DNA from: an uncultured Eubacteriales bacterium
GTDB lineage: Bacteria > Bacillota > Clostridia > Oscillospirales > Oscillospiraceae
Assembly: GCA_934597725.1 (NCBI GenBank)
Contig: CAKTSK010000008.1
Location: 15,169-79,168 of the forward strand
Length of the DNA: 64,000 bases
Reading direction: 5' to 3'
Shown here: piece after piece, positions 32,634-40,857 of the stretch
Numbering within the stretch: the first letter of the stretch is position 1
Layout of the letters: every line of letters starts with the position of its first letter
Program-made: the position numbers and the translations under genes
The notes under the pieces: model-generated
What the model was told of the DNA's origin: nothing
What the model saw: only the letters and a program-made list of their open reading frames with translations
Databases searched by the model: none

Positions 32634-34757
32634 GTGGAAAAGTATCTGTGGATCGGCTTCATCGGCGCCGTTTTGGCGCTGCTGTTTGCCATGATCCAAC
32701 GCAAGAAAGTCATGTCCTATTCAGAGGGCAACGCCACGATGCAGAAGATCGCGCGTTCCATCCGTGAGGGTGCCAACGCCTATCTGAAGCATCAGTACTC
32801 CACCGTGGCCAAGGTCTTTGCTGTGGTCTTCGTGATCCTGCTGATCATCGCCTTCGCCAGCGACGGTGGCATGCTGTCCAAGTTTACCCCCTTCGCCTTC
32901 CTCACCGGCGGGATCTGGTCCATGCTGGCCGGCCTGATTGGCATGAAGATCGCCACCAACTCCAACGCCCGTACTGCACAGGCCGCTTCCGAGAGCCTGA
33001 ACCGCGGGCTGCGGGTGGCTTTCTCCTCCGGCTCGGTCATGGGCTTCACCGTGGTTGGCCTGGGTATTCTGGACATCACCATCTGGTTCACCATCCTGCG
33101 TTTCGTGGCCGGCATCAGCGATCCCGTTGCCCTGGGCAACATCATCGTCATGAACGGCATGGGCGCTTCCTTCATGGCCCTGTTTGCCCGTGTGGGCGGC
33201 GGCATCTACACCAAGGCCGCTGACGTGGGCGCCGACCTGGTGGGCAAGGTGGAAGCCGGCATCCCCGAGGATGACCCCCGGAACCCCGCCACCATCGCCG
33301 ACAACGTGGGCGACAACGTGGGCGACGTGGCCGGCATGGGCGCTGACCTGTATGAGTCTTACGTTGGCTCCATCCTGGCTACCTTCTCTCTGGGCGCCTG
33401 CGCCGGCTACGGCTGGCAGGGCATGCTGCTGCCCGTGGCCCTGGCTGTGTGCGGCATCATCTGCTCCATCATCGGCTCCTTCCTGGTCAAAACCAAGGAG
33501 GACGCCACCCAGAAGAGCCTGCTGACTTCTCTGCGGACCGGTACCTATACCGCCGCCGTCCTCTCCGCCATTGTGTCCATTCCCCTGACCTACTTCATCA
33601 TCGGGCCTGAGAACGGCTCCTGGGGTGTGTTCATCGCCATCCTGTGCGGTCTGATCGGCGGTACCGCCATCGGTTACTTCACCGAGTACTTCACCTCCGA
33701 CAACTACAAGCCCACCAAGAATCTGGCCGCTGCTTCTGAGACTGGCTCCGCCACGATCATCATCGGCGGTATCTCCCTGGGCCTGATGTCGACCATCGCT
33801 TCCATCCTCATCGTGGCTGCCGCCATTCTGATCGCTTACTTTGCTGCTGGCGGCACCGTGAACATCGTCGATGAGGCCGGCGCTTTCACCGACGCCTTCA
33901 ACAAGGGCCTGTACGGCATCGGCATCGCCGGCGTGGGTATGCTGTCCACCCTGGGCATCACCCTGGCCACCGACGCTTACGGCCCCGTGGCCGACAACGC
34001 CGGCGGCATCGCCGAGATGTCCGGCCTGCCTGAGGAGGTCCGTGACCGCACCGACGCCCTGGACTCCCTGGGCAACACCACCGCTGCCACCGGCAAGGGC
34101 TTTGCCATCGGCTCTGCTTCCCTGACCGCTCTGGCTCTGCTGGTCTCCTACGTCAACATTGTTCAGGACCGCACCGTGGAGACCCTGAACTTCACCCTCA
34201 CCAGCCCCACCGTGCTGGTTGGCCTGTTCATCGGCGCCATGCTGACCTTCGTCTTCTCCGCCATGACCATGAGCTCTGTGCAGACTGCTGCCCAGTCCAT
34301 CGTGGTGGAAGTGCGCCGGCAGTTCCGTGAGATCGCCGGCATCATGGAAGGCAAGACCGACCCTGACTATGCCAAGTGCGTCTCCCTGTGCACCAAGGGC
34401 GCTCTCCACGAGATGGTCGCGCCCGCTCTGCTGGCCATCGTGGTGCCCATCATCACCGGCCTGATTCTCGGCCCCACGGGCGTGGTTGGCCTGCTGGGCG
34501 GCGTTTCCGTCACCGGTTTCGCCATGGCCGTGTTCATGTCCAACGCCGGCGGCGCTTGGGACAACGCCAAGAAGTACATCGAGAGAGGCAACCACGGCGG
34601 CAAGGGCTCCGAGCAGCACAAGGCTGCTGTTGTGGGCGACACCGTGGGCGACCCCTTCAAGGATACCTCTGGTCCTTCCCTGAACATCCTGATCAAGCTG
34701 TGCTCCACGGTCTCCATCGTGTTCTCCGGCCTGATCCTGGCCTTCCACCTGCTGTAA
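32634..34757 (+). CDS. hppA: Membrane-bound ion-translocating pyrophosphatase
   Basis: A 707-residue polytopic enzyme that couples PPi hydrolysis to H+ and/or Na+ export. The catalytic site is GGGIYTKAADVGADLVGKVEAG..EDDPRNPATIADNVGDNVGD, broken here for brevity; a second acidic motif lies near residue 645 (VVGDTVGDPFKDTSGPS). GNTTAATGKG has Ala where K+-independent enzymes carry Lys, which suggests the K+-dependent subfamily. H+ or Na+ specificity cannot be settled by eye. The GTG at 32634 has AAAGGAG 8 nt upstream. Codon usage is very regular, as expected for a highly expressed gene. Trk potassium genes lie just upstream. Confidence 0.96.
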   Translation: MEKYLWIGFIGAVLALLFAMIQRKKVMSYSEGNATMQKIARSIREGANAYLKHQYSTVAKVFAVVFVILLIIAFASDGGMLSKFTPFAFLTGGIWSMLAGLIGMKIATNSNARTAQAASESLNRGLRVAFSSGSVMGFTVVGLGILDITIWFTILRFVAGISDPVALGNIIVMNGMGASFMALFARVGGGIYTKAADVGADLVGKVEAGIPEDDPRNPATIADNVGDNVGDVAGMGADLYESYVGSILATFSLGACAGYGWQGMLLPVALAVCGIICSIIGSFLVKTKEDATQKSLLTSLRTGTYTAAVLSAIVSIPLTYFIIGPENGSWGVFIAILCGLIGGTAIGYFTEYFTSDNYKPTKNLAAASETGSATIIIGGISLGLMSTIASILIVAAAILIAYFAAGGTVNIVDEAGAFTDAFNKGLYGIGIAGVGMLSTLGITLATDAYGPVADNAGGIAEMSGLPEEVRDRTDALDSLGNTTAATGKGFAIGSASLTALALLVSYVNIVQDRTVETLNFTLTSPTVLVGLFIGAMLTFVFSAMTMSSVQTAAQSIVVEVRRQFREIAGIMEGKTDPDYAKCVSLCTKGALHEMVAPALLAIVVPIITGLILGPTGVVGLLGGVSVTGFAMAVFMSNAGGAWDNAKKYIERGNHGGKGSEQHKAAVVGDTVGDPFKDTSGPSLNILIKLCSTVSIVFSGLILAFHLL

Positions 34758-34786
34758 GCAGAACAACGCGCATCGCAACGCAAACG

Positions 34787-34820
34787 AAGCGGACCCGTTT
34801 CTACGACGGGTCCGCTTTTT
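34787..34820 (+). terminator. Terminator of hppA
   Basis: A perfect 12-bp stem (AAGCGGACCCGT and complement) followed by TTTCTTT, 30 bases after the stop. Confidence 0.92.
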
Positions 34821-34856
34821 CTTTGCCCTTCTATCATGGGGCCGGCCCCCACCAAC

Positions 34857-34894
34857 AAACCGGACAGCCTCCCCAAGAGGTTGTCCGGTTTTCC
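34857..34894 (+). terminator. Second hairpin terminator upstream of the fur promoter
   Basis: AAACCGGACA and TGTCCGGTTT pair over a 15-nt loop, followed by TTCCTTG. It may back up the hppA terminator. Confidence 0.65.
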
Positions 34895-34905
34895 TTGTCT
34901 CTGTG

Positions 34906-34934
34906 TTGACAGCGTCCTGGATTTCTGGTATAGT
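34906..34934 (+). promoter_or_regulatory. Consensus promoter of the Fur-family gene
   Basis: TTGACA and TATAGT with a 17-nt spacer, 42 bases before the start codon. Confidence 0.88.
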
Positions 34935-34958
34935 GATTTGCAAACCATTCGCAAATCA
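34934..34958. promoter_or_regulatory. Candidate Fur/Zur operator
   Basis: TGATTTGC and GCAAATCA are inverted repeats separated by 9 nt, starting at the last base of the -10 box. The position over the transcription start suits autorepression by the Fur-family product. I did not find the same site upstream of the nearby zinc transporter. Confidence 0.6.
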
Positions 34959-34976
34959 AGAGAGTGGGGGCTTACG

Positions 34977-35366
34977 ATGACAAAATACAGGACCAAGCAG
35001 CGCCAGACCCTGCTGGCCTTTCTCTCCTGCCATCCAGACGAACAGCTTTCTGCCAAACAGATCGCCGCGCCTCTGAAGGAGGAAGGGGTCAGCATGAGCG
35101 CAGTATACCGGAACCTGTCTGAGTTAGAGGCCGAGGGCAAGGTCAAGCGCTACAGCAAGCCCGGCGCCCGGGATGTCTTTTACCAGTACATCGCACCGTG
35201 CCGCGGCTGTCTGCACCTGTCCTGCACCAAATGCGGCAAGACGTTCCATATGGACCAGGACCAGGCGGACACGCTGGTGCGCCAGCTGGCAGAAACGGAG
35301 GCGTTTCGCTTGGATCTTGGCAACACCATCCTGTACGGACTCTGCAAAAATTGCCGAGAAGGCTGA
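34977..35366 (+). CDS. Fur family metal-responsive regulator (possibly Zur)
   Basis: A 129-residue Fur-family repressor. The N-terminal winged helix is visible (RQTLLAFLSCHPDEQLSAKQIA...SMSAVYRNLSELEAEGKVKR). The C-terminal domain has two CxxC pairs (LSCTKCGKTFHMD and GLCKNC), which usually bind structural zinc, plus a metal-sensing His region. A zinc-type ABC transporter begins 860 bases downstream, which favours Zur, but Fur or PerR-like roles are not excluded. Its own promoter carries an inverted repeat at the start site, consistent with autoregulation. Confidence 0.9.
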   Translation: MTKYRTKQRQTLLAFLSCHPDEQLSAKQIAAPLKEEGVSMSAVYRNLSELEAEGKVKRYSKPGARDVFYQYIAPCRGCLHLSCTKCGKTFHMDQDQADTLVRQLAETEAFRLDLGNTILYGLCKNCREG

Positions 35367-35379
35367 CCCCTTCCCGCCG

Positions 35380-36093
35380 TCAGCAGGGAGAAGGAGCGTC
35401 TGCCTCCCGGATCAGAATAAAGGGGGTCAGCTGCCCTTCCTGGCCGGCAGGATTGTCCCGCAGCACGTCGGTGATCCACGCCGCCGGTTCTTCCAGCGCG
35501 GCCGCTTTTCCCAGCACTTCGATCCCCAGGCCGTTGGCATCCACGATGCAGCTGACGATCCCTGTCTGACGGTAAATCTGGTCACACAGCCGGTCCGGCT
35601 CCGCAGGGATGCGGATGCCCAGGTCGGCATACGCCGGAATATCCTCCCCATAGAACCCATCCAAGCCGCGGATCTCAGGACCCAGAAGGCGGTAAAAGGT
35701 CCCGTGGATGCCACGCAGCTTGTCCACCGCCGCGCGGAGGGCGGCCCACAGGACGCGGCCCCGGCCCTCCTGCTCCAGCGCAAACTGCATCTTGACCGGC
35801 AGCCCCATCCCCGGCCCCGCCGGGGTCTGGTGGACGCACGCGGCCAGCAGACAGGCCAGCCAACTGACCGGCAGTTGGTCCCGATGGATCACCCGTCCCT
35901 GACAGAGCGCCGCTACCTTTTCGCTGACGGCCACGCAGTCTCCCGGTCGATAGACCGGCGCCACATACTGCCGGAACAGGGAGACGTAATCCTCCCCGAT
36001 CCCCACAAAATGGGTGCGGATGCCGTGGCGCAGGTAGGTTTTTCCGTCCACCTGAATGTGCAGCGATTTTCCCGGGTTATGATAGTATTCCAT
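35380..36093 (-). CDS. F420-0:L-glutamate ligase-like protein
   Basis: A 237-residue protein resembling the CofE/F420_ligase family. Features are GIRTHFVGIGEDYVSLFRQYV near the N-terminus, YRPGDCVAVSEKVAALCQGRVI (the G-D-x-x-x-x-S-E-K motif), and CIVDANGLGIEVLGKA near the C-terminus. CofE adds glutamate to coenzyme F420, but no other F420 gene is in the window and these bacteria are not known F420 producers, so another amide-bond reaction is possible. AAGGAGG lies 8 nt before the ATG. It converges on the fur gene and diverges from the zinc transporter. Confidence 0.75.
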   Translation of the reverse strand: MEYYHNPGKSLHIQVDGKTYLRHGIRTHFVGIGEDYVSLFRQYVAPVYRPGDCVAVSEKVAALCQGRVIHRDQLPVSWLACLLAACVHQTPAGPGMGLPVKMQFALEQEGRGRVLWAALRAAVDKLRGIHGTFYRLLGPEIRGLDGFYGEDIPAYADLGIRIPAEPDRLCDQIYRQTGIVSCIVDANGLGIEVLGKAAALEEPAAWITDVLRDNPAGQEGQLTPFILIREADAPSPC

Positions 36094-36227
36094 GGTGCGT
36101 TCCTCCTTTGGTCTGGGTCCAGGATACGCCGCCTCCCCCTCTGCCCTGCCGCTGTTTTCCCTCAAAACGGGATCAGTTCCGGGCGAGGTCCCGGACCACT
36201 CCCCTCCTGTAAGAAAGAAAGGTGCTT

Positions 36228-37175
36228 ATGCGACAACGTCTCCCCCCCCTTCTTCTGGCCTTCTGTCTGCTGCTGTCCGCCTGCGGCCCAGCCTCTCAGG
36301 AGGCTCCCCCCGACGGTACCTTGGAGATCGTCGCCACGACCTACCCTGTCTATCTCTTTGCCAGCGAAGTGACCCGCGGGGCAAAAGATATCTCGGTATC
36401 TCTGATGATCGACCAGCCCGTGAGCTGCCTGCACGACTATACCCTGACGGTCAAGGACATGAAAGCCCTGGAACGCGCGGACGTGATCCTGCTCAGCGGC
36501 GCGGGCCTGGAGGACTCTATGGCCGATGCGCTGGCCGTGGTCGCAGACACACCACAGATCGACTGTTCCCAGGGGATCACCCTGTTGGAGGGTGGCCACG
36601 ACGGCCACGACCATGACCACGAGGGCGGGGTCCTGCCCAGCGGCCACACCCACGCAGAAGATCCCCACATCTGGCTGGACCCTCTGCGGGCCTGCCAGAT
36701 GCTCGAGACCATCGCCGCCGCTCTGCGGACCCAGGACCCGCGCAACGCCGCGCTCTATCAGACCAACGCCCAGCTGGCAGCAGAACAGATCCGGCAGGCG
36801 TACACCGTCCTGCAGGCCCAGCTGGCGGACCTTCCCTGCCGGGACCTCATCACCTTTCACGACGGCTTCTCCTACTTCGCCCAAGCCTTTGATCTGGAGA
36901 TCCTCTGTGCCATCGAGGAGGAAGCCGGCAGCGAAGCCTCCGCCCAAAAGGTCCAGGGCCTGGTGGAGGAGATCGAGCACCACCACATCCCCGCCATCTT
37001 CACCGAGGTCAACGGCGCAGATGCCACGGCCCGGATCATCCGGCGGGAGTGCGGCGTGCCCATTTTCTCGCTGGATCTGATGATGAGCCGCCAGCAGGAG
37101 CAGACCCCCGGCGTCACCGCCTATCTGACCCTGCTGCAATCCAATGTGAACACCCTTCGGGAGGCGTATGCATGA
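36228..37175 (+). CDS. znuA: Zinc-type ABC transporter substrate-binding lipoprotein
   Basis: A 315-residue cluster A-I metal-binding lipoprotein. The lipobox is LLLSAC with Cys19 lipidated. A His/Asp-rich loop (GGHDGHDHDHEGG, residues about 125-137) precedes HTHAEDPHIWLDP, the metal-site segment; FHDGFSYFAQAFDLE and EVNGAD follow. A His-rich loop is typical of zinc transporters rather than Mn. The ATG at 36228 follows AAAGG by 5 nt. The gene overlaps the ATPase gene as ATGA. The Fur/Zur-like regulator upstream supports zinc. Confidence 0.92.
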   Translation: MRQRLPPLLLAFCLLLSACGPASQEAPPDGTLEIVATTYPVYLFASEVTRGAKDISVSLMIDQPVSCLHDYTLTVKDMKALERADVILLSGAGLEDSMADALAVVADTPQIDCSQGITLLEGGHDGHDHDHEGGVLPSGHTHAEDPHIWLDPLRACQMLETIAAALRTQDPRNAALYQTNAQLAAEQIRQAYTVLQAQLADLPCRDLITFHDGFSYFAQAFDLEILCAIEEEAGSEASAQKVQGLVEEIEHHHIPAIFTEVNGADATARIIRRECGVPIFSLDLMMSRQQEQTPGVTAYLTLLQSNVNTLREAYA

Positions 37176-37957
37176 AATTTGCCAAACAAAACCACCGGCG
37201 CATCCCCATGCCCGGCAAGCCGGGGACCTGCCGCCTGCAGGTCCGGGATCTGGGCGTGACCATGGAGGGAGAGAGCATTCTGCATGACATCTCCTTCCAG
37301 CTCAACTGCCGGGAGATCGTGGCCCTCATCGGCCCCAACGGCGCGGGAAAGTCCTCCCTCTTCCGCAGCATCCTGGGGCAGATGCCCTACACCGGCACCA
37401 TTCGCTTTGAGTTTGCCGGGGGCTATCCCAGCCACCCCAAGATCGGCTATGTCCCCCAAAGCCCCAGCTTTGACCGGGGGTACCCCATCAGCGTCCTGGA
37501 CTTTTTCGCCGCCGCCATCAGCCGCTGGCCGGTCTTTCTGCCGGTCCCCGGCGCGCTGCGCCAAAAAGTGGCCGACTGTCTGGCCCGGGTCCACGGAGAG
37601 GCGCTGCTGCAAAAGCCCATCGGCGCGCTGTCCGGCGGAGAGTTACAGCGGGTCCTGCTGGCGCTGGCCCTGGAACCCATTCCTCAGATCCTGATCCTGG
37701 ACGAACCTTTGTCCGGGGTAGACGTCGGCGGAGAGCATCTGCTGCTGGACATGCTGGATGAGATCCGCCGGACCTATGACCTGTCCATCCTCTTTTCCAC
37801 CCACGATTTTTCTACCCTGCGCCACTATGCCGACAAAGTCATCCTCTTGCAGCAGACCATTCTGACCGCCGGCCCGCCGGCGGAGGTCCTGCGGTCGCCA
37901 GATTTTCAGTCGGTCTTTCACCTGAACTTAGGGGAGGAAGGAGGGGACGCCCTGTGA
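37172..37957 (+). CDS. znuC: Metal ABC transporter ATP-binding protein
   Basis: A 261-residue ABC ATPase. Walker A is GPNGAGKSS (near residue 55), the Q-loop is in IGYVPQSPSF, the signature is LSGGELQRVL, Walker B is ILILDEPLSGVD and the switch His is in FSTHDFS. The first 25 residues are a basic extension that is not part of the fold. The start ATG at 37172 overlaps the stop of the binding-protein gene and has GGAGG 7 nt upstream. It powers uptake with the permease gene that overlaps its end. Confidence 0.94.
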   Translation: MKFAKQNHRRIPMPGKPGTCRLQVRDLGVTMEGESILHDISFQLNCREIVALIGPNGAGKSSLFRSILGQMPYTGTIRFEFAGGYPSHPKIGYVPQSPSFDRGYPISVLDFFAAAISRWPVFLPVPGALRQKVADCLARVHGEALLQKPIGALSGGELQRVLLALALEPIPQILILDEPLSGVDVGGEHLLLDMLDEIRRTYDLSILFSTHDFSTLRHYADKVILLQQTILTAGPPAEVLRSPDFQSVFHLNLGEEGGDAL

Positions 37958-38799
37958 ATTTCTGGTACTGGCTGGTCTCCTGGCTGCCCTTTGAGTGGGC
38001 CGCGCCGGACACCATGCTCTTTATGAAAAACGCCCTGCTGGCCGTGTTGGTGGTCACCCCTCTGTTCGGCCTGCTGTCCACCATGGTGGTGGAGAGCCGC
38101 ATGGCCTTCTTCTCGGATGCCTTGGGCCACTCGGCCTTTACCGGCATGGCCATCGGCGCGCTGTGCGGCCTGACCCAGCCGGTGGGCGCTGCCGTTGTCT
38201 TTTCCGTGGTCATCGCCCTGCTCTTTACCCTGGTCCGCCAAAAGACCCACATCGCCAGCGACACGGCCATCAGCGTCTTTTCCTCTGCGGCGGTGGCGTT
38301 GGGCATTTTCCTCAGCACCCTGGGCGGGCAGAGCTTTACCCGGTTCAACAACCTCCTCATCGGCGACATCCTCAGCGTCGCCCCCGGAGAGATCGGCCTG
38401 CTGGCCCTGATCCTGCTGGGTCTGCTGGTGCTCTGGGTCACCTCGTTCAATAAGATGATGCTCTCTTCCGTCCACCAAGCCCTGGCGGACAGCCGGGGCA
38501 TCCATGTGATGTGGAAAAACTTTCTCTTTACGGCAGCCATTGCCGTGGTGGTCACCATCACCATGACCTGGGTGGGCCTGCTGGTGATCAACGCCCTGCT
38601 GGTCCTGCCCGGCGCGGCAGCCCGGAATGTGGCCCGGAACGTCCCCCAGTATCATTTGGTCTCGGTGCTGGGCGGGATCTTCTGCGGGATCGGGGGGCTG
38701 ATGGTCTCCTACTATTTCGGGGCATCCACCGGCGCCTCCATCACCTTGTTGCTGGCCTTGTGGTTCTTCCTGACCCTGCTGATCAAGCGGGTGCGCTGA
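37954..38799 (+). CDS. znuB: Metal ABC transporter permease
   Basis: A 281-residue ABC-3 family permease with about eight membrane helices. FFSDALGHSAFTGMAIG is the characteristic ABC-3 segment, and VLPGAAARNVAR lies before the last helices. It completes the zinc-type uptake system with the two preceding genes. The GTG start overlaps the ATPase stop as GTGA. A clean terminator follows. Confidence 0.94.
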   Translation: MNFWYWLVSWLPFEWAAPDTMLFMKNALLAVLVVTPLFGLLSTMVVESRMAFFSDALGHSAFTGMAIGALCGLTQPVGAAVVFSVVIALLFTLVRQKTHIASDTAISVFSSAAVALGIFLSTLGGQSFTRFNNLLIGDILSVAPGEIGLLALILLGLLVLWVTSFNKMMLSSVHQALADSRGIHVMWKNFLFTAAIAVVVTITMTWVGLLVINALLVLPGAAARNVARNVPQYHLVSVLGGIFCGIGGLMVSYYFGASTGASITLLLALWFFLTLLIKRVR

Positions 38800-38838
38800 G
38801 CCAGAGAACGCCGCTTGGGTATTTTTACGTTCCATAAG

Positions 38839-38880
38839 AAATCTCCTCCGTAGGATGCACCCATACGGAGGAGATTTTTT
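38839..38880 (+). terminator. Terminator of the zinc transporter operon
   Basis: A perfect 14-bp stem (AAATCTCCTCCGTA and complement) with an 11-nt loop, ending in a T-run. Confidence 0.92.
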
Positions 38881-38912
38881 TGATGCTTTGTGTTCTTTCT
38901 GCGCGATTTTTC

Positions 38913-38941
38913 TTGACATACCTTGCCTCTCTATGTATTCT
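38913..38941 (+). promoter_or_regulatory. Promoter of the padR operon
   Basis: TTGACA and TATTCT with a 17-nt spacer, 45 bases before the padR start. The -10 box lies inside the palindrome at 38931-38949. Confidence 0.8.
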
Positions 38942-38949
38942 ATACATAG
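38931..38949. promoter_or_regulatory. Candidate PadR operator
   Basis: CTATGTAT and ATACATAG are a perfect inverted repeat around a 3-bp centre. It contains the ATGT...ACAT pattern of PadR sites (7-nt spacing here, usually 8) and covers the -10 box, so it is well placed for autorepression. Confidence 0.75.
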
Positions 38950-38985
38950 AAGAACAAGGTATTATCTTGGAAAGGAGATGGCTTC

Positions 38986-39312
38986 ATGGAACAGAAAAAA
39001 TCCTTAGCCCATACCTCTCTGCTGGTCCTCTCCCTGCTCAGTGATCAGGACCTGTACGGCTATCAGATGATCACCGAGTTGGAGCGCCGCTCGGACCACA
39101 CCTTCCAGATGAAGGAGGGCACGTTATACCCGGTGCTGAAAAAGCTGGAAACCGGCGGCTACGTCACCGCCTACGAGGCCGAGGTCAGCGGACGGACCCG
39201 AAAATACTACCACCTCACCCAAAAAGGGCGAACGCAGTTGGCCCGGGAACGGGACGAGTGGACTGCTTACGCCCACGGGATCAACTCCGTGCTGGGCTGC
39301 GTGACGGGGTGA
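38986..39312 (+). CDS. PadR family transcriptional regulator
   Basis: A 108-residue PadR-type winged-helix repressor. The family pattern is clear: HTSLLVLSLLSDQDLYGYQMITELE, then FQMKEGTLYPVLKKLETGGYVTAYE and GRTRKYYHLTQKGRTQL. Short PadR proteins of this kind (subfamily 2) sense small molecules or cell-envelope stress. AAGGAGA precedes the ATG. It is translationally linked to a HAAS-domain protein, a common pair in Firmicutes. Its promoter carries a palindromic operator. Confidence 0.95.
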   Translation: MEQKKSLAHTSLLVLSLLSDQDLYGYQMITELERRSDHTFQMKEGTLYPVLKKLETGGYVTAYEAEVSGRTRKYYHLTQKGRTQLARERDEWTAYAHGINSVLGCVTG

Positions 39313-39314
39313 AG

Positions 39315-40088
39315 ATGACCATGGACCCACGATTTTTCACCTATGGGGAGGCCGTCTGCCGCCAGGTCCGCCACGCCACCAAACGGGAAAAGGCAGGCAT
39401 CCAAAAGGAACTGGCCGACCACCTCATGGACCACACCGAAGCCCTGGTGGCAGCGGGATACACCCCCCAGGACGCCCAGGACCTGGCGCTGGACGCCATG
39501 GGAGACCCGGTGCAGGTGGGCAAAGCGCTGAACCATTCCTATCCCCTGGGCTGGCTGGTGCTGGCCCGCGGGCTGTTGGTGGTCATGGTGGTTTGCCTGC
39601 TCATACTGGTGTTTTATGGCTCCGATGTCGTCTATCGTTTCGACAGTTGGTGGGACGCGAAACATGACCCTCTGGGGACCTTTCAGAGCAGCGGCTCTCT
39701 GAATGGAAGCGAAACAGATCTTCCTCCCACCACACTCTTAGATATCAAAAAGGAACTGCCCGGCGGCAGCATCCTGCACTTTTACGGTGTGGGCACAGCA
39801 GACGCACCGGGAGACCGCAAAGAAACCATCGTCTATCTGTATGCCGTCTGCTATCACTGGATGCCTTTCCTCCATGCTGCTTACCTGCCGGACCTTACCT
39901 TTTCCTGCCATGGGCATACCACCTCTGCGGAATGGCGTCCTAACATCGGTTTCTTTGACGTTGTTTATCGGCTGTATCCCGTCTATGTCCCCCAAGACGC
40001 CCGGAAGATCACCCTCCATTACGACCACTACGGCACGCGCTTTGCGCTGGAGATCCCCTTGCCCCAAGAGGAGGTGCGTACCCCATGA
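39315..40088 (+). CDS. HAAS-domain membrane protein
   Basis: A 257-residue protein. Residues about 1-75 form a HAAS/DUF1700-like helical domain (YGEAVCRQVRHATKREKAGIQKELADHLMDHTEAL...AMGDPVQVG), which is typically paired with PadR regulators. A membrane helix follows (LVLARGLLVVMVVCLLILVFYG). The outer part (residues 105-257) is unrecognised. The start could be the GTG at 39309, which overlaps the padR stop, or the ATG used here. The outer domain may sense an envelope signal; this is inference. Confidence 0.78.
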   Translation: MTMDPRFFTYGEAVCRQVRHATKREKAGIQKELADHLMDHTEALVAAGYTPQDAQDLALDAMGDPVQVGKALNHSYPLGWLVLARGLLVVMVVCLLILVFYGSDVVYRFDSWWDAKHDPLGTFQSSGSLNGSETDLPPTTLLDIKKELPGGSILHFYGVGTADAPGDRKETIVYLYAVCYHWMPFLHAAYLPDLTFSCHGHTTSAEWRPNIGFFDVVYRLYPVYVPQDARKITLHYDHYGTRFALEIPLPQEEVRTP

Positions 40089-40780
40089 GAAGAAAGAAAG
40101 CCCTGCCTACCCAGCGCCGGTTGGCCCAGCGCCGTGGTCTGGTGATCCTGTGTCTGGCGCTGCTGTGCGCTGTGGGATGGTGTTTTCTGAACCGATCCGT
40201 TCTGACCCCTTCCCTGGTCATTCGGAACGCCGAACGGCACCTCGCCTGCGGTCCCACGGAACGATTGGCGCAGCGAAAAGAACAGGGAGAGACCTTCCTG
40301 CTCTCCCAAAACGACAATGTGCTGATGCTGAACCTGTTCTCCCCCGCCCTCTGGACCTCCAACCTCCGGCCCGGACAGCCCCTGTTTTCTGTGGAGCGTA
40401 CCAAGGTCTCCGGCCCCGCCGCTGTGGGAGAATACCAATTCCACGACGGAAGGGCACAGCGGGGATACCTCCATGTGGCCGGCGTCCTCACCGGCTGCCC
40501 TGAGGCGGTCTCGGTGCGGCTGTGCCTGCCGGAACGTCCCGGCACCCCCTCGGCGGAGGTCTCCATCCTGGAGAACGCAGAGGGCATCCGGTATTTCTGG
40601 TACTATGAACCCCATAAGGCAGAGGAATTTCTGCCCGGCTATACCACGGCTCTGCTGCTGGACAAGGCGGGAGTCCCTCTGGCCTCCTGTCCCATCACCG
40701 ACCCCGGCAACTACTCCTCCCACTACGGCGGCCACAGCAGTCCATTCACCGTGACGCTGCCCCCGCAAACGACTTCCTGA
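40085..40780 (+). CDS. Single-pass membrane protein of unknown function
   Basis: A 231-residue protein with a basic N-terminus and one membrane helix (GLVILCLALLCAVGWCFL), then a roughly 190-residue outer domain. I recognise no family. It overlaps the HAAS gene as ATGA and is the last gene of the padR operon, so it likely works with the HAAS protein under PadR control. The outer region contains QRGYLHVAGVLTGCPEAVSVRLCLPERPG, probably a beta-rich fold. Confidence 0.75.
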   Translation: MRRKKALPTQRRLAQRRGLVILCLALLCAVGWCFLNRSVLTPSLVIRNAERHLACGPTERLAQRKEQGETFLLSQNDNVLMLNLFSPALWTSNLRPGQPLFSVERTKVSGPAAVGEYQFHDGRAQRGYLHVAGVLTGCPEAVSVRLCLPERPGTPSAEVSILENAEGIRYFWYYEPHKAEEFLPGYTTALLLDKAGVPLASCPITDPGNYSSHYGGHSSPFTVTLPPQTTS

Positions 40781-40798
40781 TCCCTTTCCCTGGGCACA

Positions 40799-40828
40799 AA
40801 AAAAGGACGGCAGATGCCGTCCTTTTTT
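40799..40828. terminator. Bidirectional terminator
   Basis: AAAAAAGGACGGC and GCCGTCCTTTTTT form a 13-bp stem with a 4-nt loop between convergent genes. Confidence 0.92.
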
Positions 40829-40857
40829 CTGTCTTGTTTTGCAGCAGGAAGCAAGGC

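Noticed and set aside
32721..34943. A 740-codon open frame on the minus strand opposite hppA
   Set aside because: Shadow of a strongly biased gene; the translation is Gly/His/Asp/Gln-rich without motifs, and it would cover the fur promoter.
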